From SCSIO-59966 sp046566185 (GTDB lineage: Bacteria > Actinomycetota > Actinomycetes > Actinomycetales > SCSIO-59966), in NCBI GenBank assembly GCA_046566185.1, contig JBKHXE010000168.1:1-29569 (forward strand): a stretch of 29,569 nt of DNA, written 5' to 3'. The first letter of the stretch is position 1. Every line of letters starts with the position of its first letter. Positions 7,378 to 15,119 of the stretch are shown here, piece after piece. The notes beneath the pieces are model-generated. The model saw nothing but the letters and a program-made list of their open reading frames with translations, searched no databases and was not told where the DNA came from. The position numbers and the translations under genes are program-made.

Positions 7378-8595
7378 TCAGGCCAGCTTCTGCTGCAGGT
7401 TCTCGTCCAGCGCGGCGAGGAACTCCTCGGTGGTGAGCCACGACTGGTCCTCGCCGACGAGCAGGGCGAGGTCCTTGGTCATCTTGCCGCTCTCGACGGT
7501 CTCGACGCAGACCTGCTCGAGCGTCTCGGCGAAGCCGATCACCTCGGGGGTGCCGTCGAGCTTGCCGCGGTGCTTCAGGCCACCGGTCCACGCGAAGATC
7601 GACGCGATGGGGTTCGTCGAGGTCGGCTTGCCCTGCTGGTGCTGGCGGAAGTGCCGGGTCACCGTGCCGTGCGCGGCCTCCGCCTCGACCGTCCTGCCGT
7701 CCGGCGTCATCAGCACCGACGTCATCAGGCCGAGCGAGCCGAAGCCCTGGGCCACCGTGTCGGACTGGACGTCGCCGTCGTAGTTCTTGCAGGCCCAGAC
7801 GTAGCCGCCCTCCCACTTCAGCGCCGCGGCGACCATGTCGTCGATGAGGCGGTGCTCGTAGGTCAGACCGGCCGCCTCGAAGTCCGCCTTGAACTCGCGC
7901 TCGAAGACGTCGGCGAAGATGTCCTTGAACGCCCCGTCGTAGGCCTTGAGGATGGTGTTCTTCGTCGACAGGTAGACGGGGTAGCCGCGCTGGAGGCCGT
8001 AGGAGAGCGAGGCCCGCGCGAAGTCCTCGATGGACCTGTTGAAGTTGTACATGCCCATGACGACGCCGCCGTCCTCGGGCATCTGCACGACCTCGTGCTC
8101 GATCGGGGCGGAGCCGTCGGCCGGCGTGTAGGTGATGGTCACCGTGCCGGGGCCGGGCACCTTGAAGTTCGTCGCCTTGTACTGGTCGCCGTGCGCGTGA
8201 CGGCCGACGATGATCGGCTTCGTCCAGCCCGGCACCAGCCGCGGAATGTTCGAGATGACGATCGGCTCGCGGAAGATGACACCGCCGAGGATGTTGCGGA
8301 TCGTGCCGTTCGGCGAGAGCCACATCTTCTTGAGGCCGAACTCCTCGACCCGCGCCTCGTCGGGCGTGATCGTCGCGCACTTGACGCCCACGCCGTGCTT
8401 CTTGATGGCGTGCGCGGCGTCGACGGTGACCTGGTCCTCGGTGGCGTCGCGGTGCTCGATCCCGAGGTCGTAGTACTCGAGGTCGATGTCGAGGTACGGG
8501 TGGATCAGGCGGTCCTTGATGAACTGCCAGATGATCCGGGTCATCTCGTCGCCGTCGAGCTCGACGACCGTCCCCTGGACCTTGATCTTGGACAT
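7378..8595 (-). CDS. icd: NADP-dependent isocitrate dehydrogenase
   Basis: It oxidatively decarboxylates isocitrate to 2-oxoglutarate in the TCA cycle, making NADPH in the cytosol. At 405 residues it fits the homodimeric, eukaryote-like NADP enzyme class (as Mycobacterium Icd1) rather than the monomeric 740-residue type. The phosphorylatable substrate segment LSPNGTIRNILGG, the metal-binding KNYDGDVQSDTVAQGFGSLG and the cofactor-binding AEAAHGTVTRHFR with TSTNPIASIFAWT are intact. The ATG at 8595 begins MSKIKVQG and is preceded by AGGAGAG at ideal spacing. The frame extends 32 codons further upstream, but that stretch looks non-coding. A perfect 12-bp palindrome lies 28 bases upstream and may be an operator. 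Confidence 0.97.
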   Translation of the reverse strand: MSKIKVQGTVVELDGDEMTRIIWQFIKDRLIHPYLDIDLEYYDLGIEHRDATEDQVTVDAAHAIKKHGVGVKCATITPDEARVEEFGLKKMWLSPNGTIRNILGGVIFREPIVISNIPRLVPGWTKPIIVGRHAHGDQYKATNFKVPGPGTVTITYTPADGSAPIEHEVVQMPEDGGVVMGMYNFNRSIEDFARASLSYGLQRGYPVYLSTKNTILKAYDGAFKDIFADVFEREFKADFEAAGLTYEHRLIDDMVAAALKWEGGYVWACKNYDGDVQSDTVAQGFGSLGLMTSVLMTPDGRTVEAEAAHGTVTRHFRQHQQGKPTSTNPIASIFAWTGGLKHRGKLDGTPEVIGFAETLEQVCVETVESGKMTKDLALLVGEDQSWLTTEEFLAALDENLQQKLA

Positions 8596-8622
8596 GGCTC
8601 TCCTGTCCTCGGCGGCGGATTG

Positions 8623-8634
8623 CTTGACGTCAAG
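8623..8634. promoter_or_regulatory. Perfect palindrome CTTGACGTCAAG upstream of icd
   Basis: This 12-bp perfect palindrome lies 28 bases before the icd start. On the icd strand it directly follows TATCTT, a TANNNT-type -10 hexamer (8638-8633), so the palindrome would overlap the transcription start. Its position suits a repressor or activator site; the regulator is unknown. Confidence 0.45.
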
Positions 8635-8691
8635 ATATCTCACGAACCGCCGCCACGGTACCCGCGCGGACCGCGCCGCCACACCCGTCAC

Positions 8692-8697
8692 TAGCCT
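8692..8697 (+). promoter_or_regulatory. -10 hexamer TAGCCT, leaderless start of the S9 peptidase
   Basis: TAGCCT fits TANNNT and ends eight bases before the ATG at 8706. No Shine-Dalgarno sequence precedes that ATG. The transcript should therefore begin at or next to the start codon. Confidence 0.55.
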
Positions 8698-8705
8698 GGC
8701 CCGTC

Positions 8706-10691
8706 ATGCGCTCCGACGACCTTGCCCTGCTGCGCCAGTGCGGCGCGCCCGCGCTGCACCCGGACGGCGGCTACGCCGTCGTCCCGGTCCTGCGGCCCGA
8801 CCTCGAGGCCGACGACTACCTGGGGGGGCTGTGGCTGGTGGCCACCGACGGCTCCACACCGCCGCGCCCCCTGACGCGCGGGCACCGCGACACCGAGCCG
8901 GCGATCAGCCCGGACGGGCGGACGCTGGCCTTCCTGCGCAGCGAGCCGAAGGGCAAGCCGCAGCTGCACCTGCTCGACCTGGACGGCGGGGAGCCGGTGC
9001 GCGTCACCGACCACCCCCTCGGCGCCGGGTCGCCGGTGTGGAGCCCGGACTCGCGCCGCATCGCCTACACGGCGCGGGTACCCGAGGAGGGTCGCTACGG
9101 CACCGCCGAGGGCGTCGGCCCGGAGGCCGAGCCACCCCGCCTCGTCACGACGTACGCCTACCGCGTCGACGGGCTCGGCTACACGCGCGACCGGCGTCCG
9201 CACGTGTTCCTCCTCGACGTCCCCGACCTCGCGGACGCCACCACGGCGTCCGGCCGGGTCGTGACCCCCGCGCAGCTCACCGACGGCGACCACGACGACG
9301 CCGACGTGACGTGGACGCCGGACGGTCGTGAGCTGCTGTTCACCAGCGACCGGCACGACAGCCGGGACGTCGACCTGCGGCGCGGCGTCTACGCCGTCCC
9401 GGTCGGCGGCGGCGAGCCACGCCTGGTCGCCGGCGGCGACCTGACCGCGTCCCGCCCCGCGGTGACCCGCGACGGTGGCACCGTGGTCTTCCTGGGCGCG
9501 GAGACCGGCCAGTCGGGCATCGACGTCGTGGCCCGGCAGCACGGCCTGTTCGCCGTCCCCCTCGCCGGGTCCGGGCCGCGGCGGCTGACGGACGCCGAGA
9601 GCATCGACCTCGGCGAGACGACCCGGCTCGTCGTGGCCGGCGACCGCGTGCTGGTCGTCGACCGCACCCGCGGGGCCGTGCGGCTGCTCGCGGTGCCGAC
9701 GGACGGGCAGTCCCCCGAGGTGCTGCTGGAGGGCGAGCTGCAGGTGCGCGCGGTCGACGCGACGGCCGACGGGTCCGTCGTCGTCGGCGTCGTCACCGAC
9801 CCGACGACGCCCGGCGACCTGGCGCTCGTCTCCTCCGGCGAGGCCAAGCGCCTCACGGACGTCGCGGAGGCCCTGCCGCGGGCGCGCATCCGGCCGCTCG
9901 TCGAGCTCACCGTCACCGCCGACGACGGCTACCCCGTGCACGGCTGGGCGGTGCTGCCCGACCCCGACCGCTACGGGCACGGCCCGCACCCGGTGCTGCT
10001 GACCATCCACGGCGGGCCGTTCGCGCAGTACGGCTGGGGCCTGTTCGACGAGGCGCAGGTGTACGCCGGCGCCGGCTACGCCGTCCTCATGTGCAACCCG
10101 CGCGGCTCGGCGGGCTACGGCCAGGCGCACGGCGCCGCGATCAAGGGCGCGATGGGCGGGCGCGACGCGGCCGACATCACGCAGTTCCTGGACGGCGCGC
10201 TGGCCGACGGCAGCCTGCCGCTGGACCGCGAGCGCGTCGGCGTCATGGGCGGCTCGTACGGCGGCTACATGACCGCGCTGCTCACCACGCGCACCGACCG
10301 GTTCGCGGCGGCGGTCGTCGAGCGCGGCTACCTCGACGCGACGACCTTCGTCGGCTCCGCCGACATCGGCTGGTTCTTCCCCCACGGCTACCACGGCACC
10401 ACCGAGGCGATGCGCGTGCAGTCGCCGATGGCCCACGTCGGCCAGGTGACGACGCCGACGCTCGTCATCCACTCGGAGAACGACTGGCGGTGCCCCGTCG
10501 AGCAGGGCCAGCGCTGGTTCACCGCGCTGAAGCTCAACGGCGTCCCCACCGAGCTGCTGCTGTTCCCCGGCGAGGGGCACGAGCTGAGCCGCTCGGGTCG
10601 GCCGCGGCACCGCACGGCGCGGTTCGAGCACATCCTGCGCTGGTGGCAGCGGCACCTGCCCGTCCGGGCGGGGTCACCCGCAGGTTGCTAG
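8706..10691 (+). CDS. S9-family (prolyl oligopeptidase-like) serine peptidase
   Basis: This 661-residue cytosolic enzyme probably hydrolyses short peptides or acylated N-termini (S9C acylaminoacyl-peptidase/dipeptidyl-peptidase type). The first about 400 residues show repeated WD/beta-propeller motifs such as SPDGRTLAF and SPDSRRIAY. The C-terminal alpha/beta-hydrolase domain has the oxyanion HGGP segment, Ser517 in GGSYGGY, Asp593 in HSENDWRCPVEQ and His625 in GEGHE. No signal peptide is present. The ATG at 8706 sits just behind a TAGCCT hexamer without a ribosome binding site, so it is probably leaderless. It is divergent from icd, and its stop codon lies inside the putative mdh -10 box. 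The exact substrate cannot be read from the sequence. Confidence 0.93.
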   Translation: MRSDDLALLRQCGAPALHPDGGYAVVPVLRPDLEADDYLGGLWLVATDGSTPPRPLTRGHRDTEPAISPDGRTLAFLRSEPKGKPQLHLLDLDGGEPVRVTDHPLGAGSPVWSPDSRRIAYTARVPEEGRYGTAEGVGPEAEPPRLVTTYAYRVDGLGYTRDRRPHVFLLDVPDLADATTASGRVVTPAQLTDGDHDDADVTWTPDGRELLFTSDRHDSRDVDLRRGVYAVPVGGGEPRLVAGGDLTASRPAVTRDGGTVVFLGAETGQSGIDVVARQHGLFAVPLAGSGPRRLTDAESIDLGETTRLVVAGDRVLVVDRTRGAVRLLAVPTDGQSPEVLLEGELQVRAVDATADGSVVVGVVTDPTTPGDLALVSSGEAKRLTDVAEALPRARIRPLVELTVTADDGYPVHGWAVLPDPDRYGHGPHPVLLTIHGGPFAQYGWGLFDEAQVYAGAGYAVLMCNPRGSAGYGQAHGAAIKGAMGGRDAADITQFLDGALADGSLPLDRERVGVMGGSYGGYMTALLTTRTDRFAAAVVERGYLDATTFVGSADIGWFFPHGYHGTTEAMRVQSPMAHVGQVTTPTLVIHSENDWRCPVEQGQRWFTALKLNGVPTELLLFPGEGHELSRSGRPRHRTARFEHILRWWQRHLPVRAGSPAGC

Positions 10692-10694
10692 CGT
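10689..10694 (+). promoter_or_regulatory. -10 hexamer TAGCGT for mdh, embedded in the peptidase stop codon
   Basis: TAGCGT fits TANNNT, and its first three bases are the TAG stop of the upstream gene. It leaves a leader of about 50 bases before mdh, which carries an AGGGAG ribosome binding site at 10741-10746. No clear -35 was seen. Confidence 0.4.
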
Positions 10695-10752
10695 CCCAGC
10701 ACCGCCCACCGGCCCGCGCCGTCCGCGGGCACACGTCACAAGGGAGTGAGTC

Positions 10753-11763
10753 GTGAGCACACAGTCCGTCCAGCGCACACCCGTCAAGGTCGCCGTCACC
10801 GGAGCGGCCGGCCAGATCGGCTACAGCCTGCTGTTCCGCATCGGGAGCGGGGCGCTGCTCGGCCCGGACACCCCCGTCCGCCTGAGCCTGCTGGAGATCA
10901 CCCCCGCGCTCGGGGCCGCCGAGGGCGTCGCGATGGAGCTCGACGACTGCGCCTTCCCGCTGCTCGCCGGCATCGACATCAGCGACGACGCGAACCAGGC
11001 CTTCGACGGCGCGAACGTCGCCCTGCTCGTCGGCGCCCGCCCGCGCACCAAGGGGATGGAGCGCGGCGACCTGCTCGAGGCCAACGGCGCGATCTTCACG
11101 ACCCAGGGCCGCGCGATCAACGACCGCGCCGCGGACGACGTCAAGGTGCTGGTCGTCGGCAACCCCGCCAACACCAACGCCCTCATCGCGATGAGCAACG
11201 CCCCCGACGTGCCGCGCGAGCGGTTCACCGCGATGACGCGCCTCGACCAGAACCGGGCGATGGCCCAGCTGGCGAAGAAGGCCGGCGTGGGCGTCTCGGA
11301 GGTCACTCGAATGACGATCTGGGGCAACCACTCCGCCACGCAGTACCCGGACCTCTTCCACGCGCAGGTGTCCGGCCGCAACGCCGCCGAGGTGGTCGAC
11401 GACCGCGAGTGGCTGGAGAACGACTTCATCCCCACCGTGCAGAAGCGGGGCGCCGCGATCATCGAGGCGCGAGGCGCGTCGTCCGCGGCGTCGGCGGCCT
11501 CCGCGGCGATCGACCACACCCGCGACTGGTCGCTCGGCACGCCGGACGGCGACTGGGTGTCGATGGCCGTCCCGTCCGACGGCTCCTACGGCGTCCCCGA
11601 CGGGCTCATCTCCTCGTTCCCGGTCACGTGCTCGGGTGGGCGCTGGGAGATCGTCCAGGGACTGGAGATCGACGAGTTCTCGCGCGGCCGCATCGACGCG
11701 AGCGTGGCCGAGCTCGCCGAGGAGCGCGACGCCGTCCGGCAGCTCGGCCTGCTCGGCGGCTGA
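10753..11763 (+). CDS. mdh: Malate dehydrogenase (NAD-dependent)
   Basis: It oxidises malate to oxaloacetate in the TCA cycle. The 336-residue product has the Rossmann motif GAAGQIGYSLLFRI (17-30), the mobile loop Arg pair in ARPRTKGMERG (Arg98, Arg104), VVGNPANTNA, the substrate-binding and proton-relay TRLDQNRA (Arg163, Asp165) and the catalytic His193 in IWGNHSATQYPD. These features place it in the cytosolic-like MDH group found across actinobacteria. The GTG at 10753 follows AAGGGAGTGAG, which supports the start. It converges on the DUF3017 gene with only seven bases between the stops. An mdh/DUF3017 pairing is, as I recall, widespread in actinobacteria. Confidence 0.97.
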   Translation: MSTQSVQRTPVKVAVTGAAGQIGYSLLFRIGSGALLGPDTPVRLSLLEITPALGAAEGVAMELDDCAFPLLAGIDISDDANQAFDGANVALLVGARPRTKGMERGDLLEANGAIFTTQGRAINDRAADDVKVLVVGNPANTNALIAMSNAPDVPRERFTAMTRLDQNRAMAQLAKKAGVGVSEVTRMTIWGNHSATQYPDLFHAQVSGRNAAEVVDDREWLENDFIPTVQKRGAAIIEARGASSAASAASAAIDHTRDWSLGTPDGDWVSMAVPSDGSYGVPDGLISSFPVTCSGGRWEIVQGLEIDEFSRGRIDASVAELAEERDAVRQLGLLGG

Positions 11764-11770
11764 CCTCGCG

Positions 11771-12088
11771 TCAGGTGTCGGGGGCGGTGAGGGCGAGGAC
11801 GACGACGGCGACCGCCAGCGTCGCCAGCATCGCGACGTCCACACCCCTCGACCGGACGGCGAGCGGCCCGACGATCCCCGGCGGCAGCGTCAGGCGGGCG
11901 ACCGCACCGGCCGCCAGCATCGCGCCGAGCACCAGCCCGGGAGCGCGGAAGCCGGCCACCCACGCCGACGCGACGGCGACGGCGAGTCCGACCCCGACGA
12001 GCCAGGGCACCAGTCGCCCGCTGCGTGGCTCGGTGTGCACTGAGGGTCTCCCCGACTCGGCGACGGCGGTGGTGGACGGTGCCGGCAT
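11771..12088 (-). CDS. DUF3017-family small membrane protein
   Basis: This 105-residue protein has a polar N-terminus of about 25 residues, then three predicted membrane helices (about 28-46, 49-68 and 86-102) joined by LPPGIVGPLAVRSRGVDV. Length, helix pattern and location next to mdh match DUF3017, a family without known function. The ATG at 12088 is seven bases behind the hexamer TAACCT and has no ribosome binding site, so the mRNA is probably leaderless. The frame continues far upstream across the neighbouring gene, but that part is the shadow of the flavoprotein gene. In many actinobacteria folD sits beside this gene; here it does not. Confidence 0.82.
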   Translation of the reverse strand: MPAPSTTAVAESGRPSVHTEPRSGRLVPWLVGVGLAVAVASAWVAGFRAPGLVLGAMLAAGAVARLTLPPGIVGPLAVRSRGVDVAMLATLAVAVVVLALTAPDT

Positions 12089-12112
12089 CCTCGGGAGGTT
12101 AGCGTTGCGGCC
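12089..12112. promoter_or_regulatory. Symmetric bidirectional promoter with two leaderless starts
   Basis: The 10-mer AGGTTAGCGT (12096-12105) fits ANNNTANNNT: TAGCGT on the plus strand and TAACCT on the minus strand share the central TA. Exactly seven bases separate it from the ATG of the DUF3017 gene on one side and the GTG of the flavoprotein gene on the other. Neither start has a ribosome binding site. Confidence 0.6.
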
Positions 12113-13339
12113 GTGCCCCCCGCCGACAGCCGCCCCGACAGCATCGTCATCGTGGGGGCAGGTCTCGCGGGCACCTACGCTGCCGCGGGCCTGCGCCGGC
12201 GCGGCTACGACGGCCATCTCGCACTCGTCGGCGCCGAGTCGCACCGGCCCTACGACCGGCCCCCCCTGTCCAAGGCCGTGCTCGCGGGCGCCGACACCAC
12301 CCGGCTCGAGGACGACCTCGGGGTCGACCTCGACGAGGTCTGCGACGAGGTGCTGCTCGGCCACCGCGTGACGCGCGTGCAGCCCGGGCGGCTCGTCGCC
12401 GGAGACGGCTGGGAGGAGCCGGCGGACGCGGTCCTGGTGGCCACCGGCGCCCGCCCGGTCGTGCCCGCCGGCTGGGCCGGTGTCGCGACCCTGCGGACCC
12501 GGGACGACGCCCAGCGGCTGCGGGCCGCGATGTCGCCGGCGACGCGCGTCGCGATCGTCGGCGCCGGGTGGATCGGTTCGGAGGTCGCCGCCGCGGCGGT
12601 CACCGCCGGGTGCGACGTCACGCTGGTGGAGGCGCTGCCGGCGCCGCTGGCTCGTGAGATCGGAACCGTCGGGAACCGCCTGCGCCGCTGGCACGACGAG
12701 GCGGGCGTCCGGCTGCTCACCCGGCGCCGGGTCGTCGCCGCGGACGGCGACGGGGTGACGCTGGACGGCGGGGAGCGGGTCGGCGCCGACCTCGTCCTGG
12801 CGGCGCTCGGCGTGGTGCCGGACGTCGCGTGGCTGGACGGCGTGGGCGAGCACGGCGTCGAGGTCGGTCCCGACCTTCGCGCCACCGACTCCCTCGGCGC
12901 CGGCGTGCTGGCCGCCGGCGACTGCGCGGTGCGGTGGTCGCCGCGCTACCAGCGCTGGATCGCCGGCGGGCACTGGGAGGAGGCCATGCTCGCCGGTGAC
13001 GCCGCTGCCGCCACGCTCGTCGGCGAGCAGGTGAGCCACGACCCGCCGCCGTACGTCTTCTCCACGCAGTACGGGCGCGAGGTGCAGGTCGTCGGGCGCC
13101 CGCACGCCGGCGCTCGGGTCGTCGAGCGCGGGGACCCCGCGTCCTCCGAGGGCTGGGCAGTCGGCTGGCTGCTGCCCGGGGACGGCGCCGAGCGTCTCGT
13201 GGCGATGCTGGCCGTCGACCGCACCCGGGACCTCGCGCAGGTGCGGCGCGCGCTCGGCACCGCCTCCGGCGAGTCGATCGCCGTCGACGCGGACGTGTTC
13301 GCCGACGCCGGCCGAGGGGTGCGGGAGTCGTTCCGCTGA
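12113..13339 (+). CDS. FAD-dependent ferredoxin reductase-like oxidoreductase
   Basis: This 408-residue flavoprotein belongs to the two-dinucleotide-binding family that includes BphA4, rhodocoxin reductase and putidaredoxin reductase; such enzymes pass electrons from NAD(P)H to ferredoxins serving oxygenases or P450s. Visible motifs are the FAD site IVGAGLAG (13-20), the RPYDRPPLSK stretch (45-54), ATGARP (110-115), the NAD(P)H site IVGAGWIGSE (148-157) and the second FAD contact AAGDCA (268-273). The C-terminal domain (about 320-408) is of the reductase type. The GTG at 12113 is chosen because TAGCGT lies seven bases upstream, implying a leaderless mRNA. No ferredoxin or P450 gene is nearby, so the partner is unknown. 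Confidence 0.9.
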   Translation: MPPADSRPDSIVIVGAGLAGTYAAAGLRRRGYDGHLALVGAESHRPYDRPPLSKAVLAGADTTRLEDDLGVDLDEVCDEVLLGHRVTRVQPGRLVAGDGWEEPADAVLVATGARPVVPAGWAGVATLRTRDDAQRLRAAMSPATRVAIVGAGWIGSEVAAAAVTAGCDVTLVEALPAPLAREIGTVGNRLRRWHDEAGVRLLTRRRVVAADGDGVTLDGGERVGADLVLAALGVVPDVAWLDGVGEHGVEVGPDLRATDSLGAGVLAAGDCAVRWSPRYQRWIAGGHWEEAMLAGDAAAATLVGEQVSHDPPPYVFSTQYGREVQVVGRPHAGARVVERGDPASSEGWAVGWLLPGDGAERLVAMLAVDRTRDLAQVRRALGTASGESIAVDADVFADAGRGVRESFR

Positions 13340-13547
13340 CCCCCTCCCCCGTGATCTTGCACTTCGTGGTGATCTCGTAGTCGTGCCGGACGAGCGGTGA
13401 CCTCACCAGCACCGAGTACCGGATGAGGGCGCTCGCCACAGATGCTGTGGAGGACCGAGCCTAGGTTCCTTGATCACGCCTAGGTTCCTTGATCACGCCT
13501 AGGTTCCTTGATCACGCCTAGGTTCCTTGATCACGGGGGTGGGGTCA
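13337..13547. repeat. Inverted repeat bounding the convergent FAD-reductase/purH gap
   Basis: The left arm (13337-13356) reads TGACCCCCTCCCCCGTGATC. The right arm read on the minus strand (13547-13529) is TGACCCCACCCCCGTGATC. The arms differ by one substitution and one inserted base. Each arm begins at the stop codon of its gene (TGA in both). The roughly 170 bases between them include the 19-bp tandem repeats and no gene. The element could act as a bidirectional terminator or be a small repeated intergenic element. Confidence 0.6.
13460..13535. repeat. Four perfect tandem copies of a 19-bp unit
   Basis: The unit CCTAGGTTCCTTGATCACG occurs at 13460, 13479, 13498 and 13517 with no mismatch and no spacer. 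Each unit contains two palindromes, CCTAGG and TGATCA. At about 50% GC it is far more AT-rich than its surroundings. It lies between the stops of two convergent genes. Confidence 0.95.
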
Positions 13548-15119
13548 GTGGGCGAAGTGCCGTGTGCCGGTGAGGTACATCGTCACGCCCGCGGCTCGGG
13601 CGGCGGAGACGACCTCCTCGTCGCGCACCGAGCCACCGGGCTGGACGACGGCTCGCACGCCGGCGTCCAGCAGCACCTGCAGGCCGTCGGCGAAGGGGAA
13701 GAACGCGTCGGACGCCGCGACGGCGCCCCGCGCCCGCTCGGCGCCGGCCCGCTCGACCGCGAGCCGGCACGAGTCGACCCGGTTCACCTGGCCCATGCCT
13801 ACTCCCACGCTGGCGCCGTCGCGCGCCAGCAGGATCGCGTTGGACTTCACCGAACGCACTGCGCGCCAGGCAAACTCAAGGTCGGCGAGCGTCTCGTCGT
13901 CCGCCGCGTCCCCGCTGACGAGCCGCCACGACGCCGGGGCGTCACCGTCGGCGTCGATGCGGTCGGTGGCCTGCGCGAGCACGCCGCCGGAGACGGGCCG
14001 CCACTCGACGGCGCCCCGCCCGTAGCCGTCCGGCAGCTCGAGCAGCCGGACGTTCTTCTTCCCTGTCAGCAGACGCAGCGCCGCGTCCGTGAACGACGGG
14101 GCCACCACGACCTCGGTGAAGACGTCGCCGAGCTGCGACGCCATCCCCTCAGTGACCGGTCGGTTCGCCGCGACGACGCCGCCGAACGCCGACACCGGGT
14201 CGCACGCGTGGGCCCGGGCGTGCGCGTCGGCGACCGGGTCCGTGGCGTCCGGAGAAGCCACCGCGATGCCGCAGGGGTTGGCGTGCTTGATGATCGCGAC
14301 GGCCGGGCGCTCGTGGTCGAAGGCGGCGCGCAGCGCGGCGTCGGCGTCCACGTAGTTGTTGTAGGACATGGCCTTTCCGTGCACCTGAGTGGCCTGCGCG
14401 ATGCCGGGCGCGGAGTCGGCGTCGACGTACAGCGCGGCGCCCTGGTGCGGGTTCTCCCCGTAGCGCAGCACCTCGGCCCGCTCCAGCGCGATCCCCGTGA
14501 ACGGCGGCCAGCCCTCGCTGTCCGGCGACAGCTGGGTGACGCACCAGTTCGCCACCGCGGCGTCGTAGGCGGCCGTGTGCGAGAAGGCCCTCGCGGCCAG
14601 GCGGCGGCGGCCGGCGAGGTCGAAACCGCCTGCGCGCACGGCGTCCAGCACCTCTCCGTACGTGGACGGGTCGACCACCACGGCGACGCTCGCGTGGTTC
14701 TTGGCAGCCGCGCGCACCATCGACGGGCCGCCGATGTCGATCTGCTCGACCACCTCCTCGATACCGGCGCCGGAGCGTACGGTCGCGGTGAACGGGTAGA
14801 GGTTCACGACCACGAGGTCGAACGCCTCGACCCCCAGCGTCTGCAGCTGCCGCACGTGGTCGGGGTTGCGCCGGTCGGCGAGGATCCCGGCGTGCACCTT
14901 GGGGTGCAGCGTCTTCACGCGGCCGTCGAGGCACTCGGGGAAGCCGGTGAGCTCCTCCACCGGCGTGACGGGCACGCCCGCGGCCGCGATGCGGGACGCC
15001 GTCGAGCCGGTCGAGACGATCGTCACCCCCGCCTCGTGCAGCCCCACGACGAGGCCCTCGAGACCGGTCTTGTCGTACACGCTGACCAGGGCACGCCGCA
15101 CCGGCACGCGCTCGCTCAT
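13545..15119 (-). CDS. purH: Bifunctional AICAR formyltransferase/IMP cyclohydrolase
   Basis: It performs the last two steps of IMP synthesis: formylation of AICAR with 10-formyl-THF, then ring closure. The 524-residue length is normal. The N-terminal MGS-like cyclohydrolase domain (to about residue 200) contains SVYDKTGL, STGSTA, GRVKTLHPKVHAGIL and NLYPF. The C-terminal transformylase domain has the catalytic Lys-His in IIKHANPCG (about 275-285), SAFGGVVA and APSFTDAALRLL. The ATG at 15119 overlaps the purN stop as ATGA, so the two genes form a coupled pair that acts in sequence. The frame continues far upstream across purN and perM, but the start is clear from the conserved N-terminus. Confidence 0.97.
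   Translation of the reverse strand: MSERVPVRRALVSVYDKTGLEGLVVGLHEAGVTIVSTGSTASRIAAAGVPVTPVEELTGFPECLDGRVKTLHPKVHAGILADRRNPDHVRQLQTLGVEAFDLVVVNLYPFTATVRSGAGIEEVVEQIDIGGPSMVRAAAKNHASVAVVVDPSTYGEVLDAVRAGGFDLAGRRRLAARAFSHTAAYDAAVANWCVTQLSPDSEGWPPFTGIALERAEVLRYGENPHQGAALYVDADSAPGIAQATQVHGKAMSYNNYVDADAALRAAFDHERPAVAIIKHANPCGIAVASPDATDPVADAHARAHACDPVSAFGGVVAANRPVTEGMASQLGDVFTEVVVAPSFTDAALRLLTGKKNVRLLELPDGYGRGAVEWRPVSGGVLAQATDRIDADGDAPASWRLVSGDAADDETLADLEFAWRAVRSVKSNAILLARDGASVGVGMGQVNRVDSCRLAVERAGAERARGAVAASDAFFPFADGLQVLLDAGVRAVVQPGGSVRDEEVVSAARAAGVTMYLTGTRHFAH

Noticed and set aside
8691..10655. 654-codon minus-strand frame opposite the S9 peptidase gene
   Set aside because: Composition is typical of an antisense shadow (V, R, A, G, H, D repeats), while the opposite strand has an intact catalytic triad.
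13460..13535. Possible CRISPR array from the repeated 19-mers
   Set aside because: The units are directly adjacent with no spacers and no cas genes are nearby.
13460..13535. TAGGTT in each 19-bp repeat as a row of promoters
   Set aside because: TAGGTT fits TANNNT, but the array lies between two convergent gene ends with no gene for it to drive, so the match is probably incidental.
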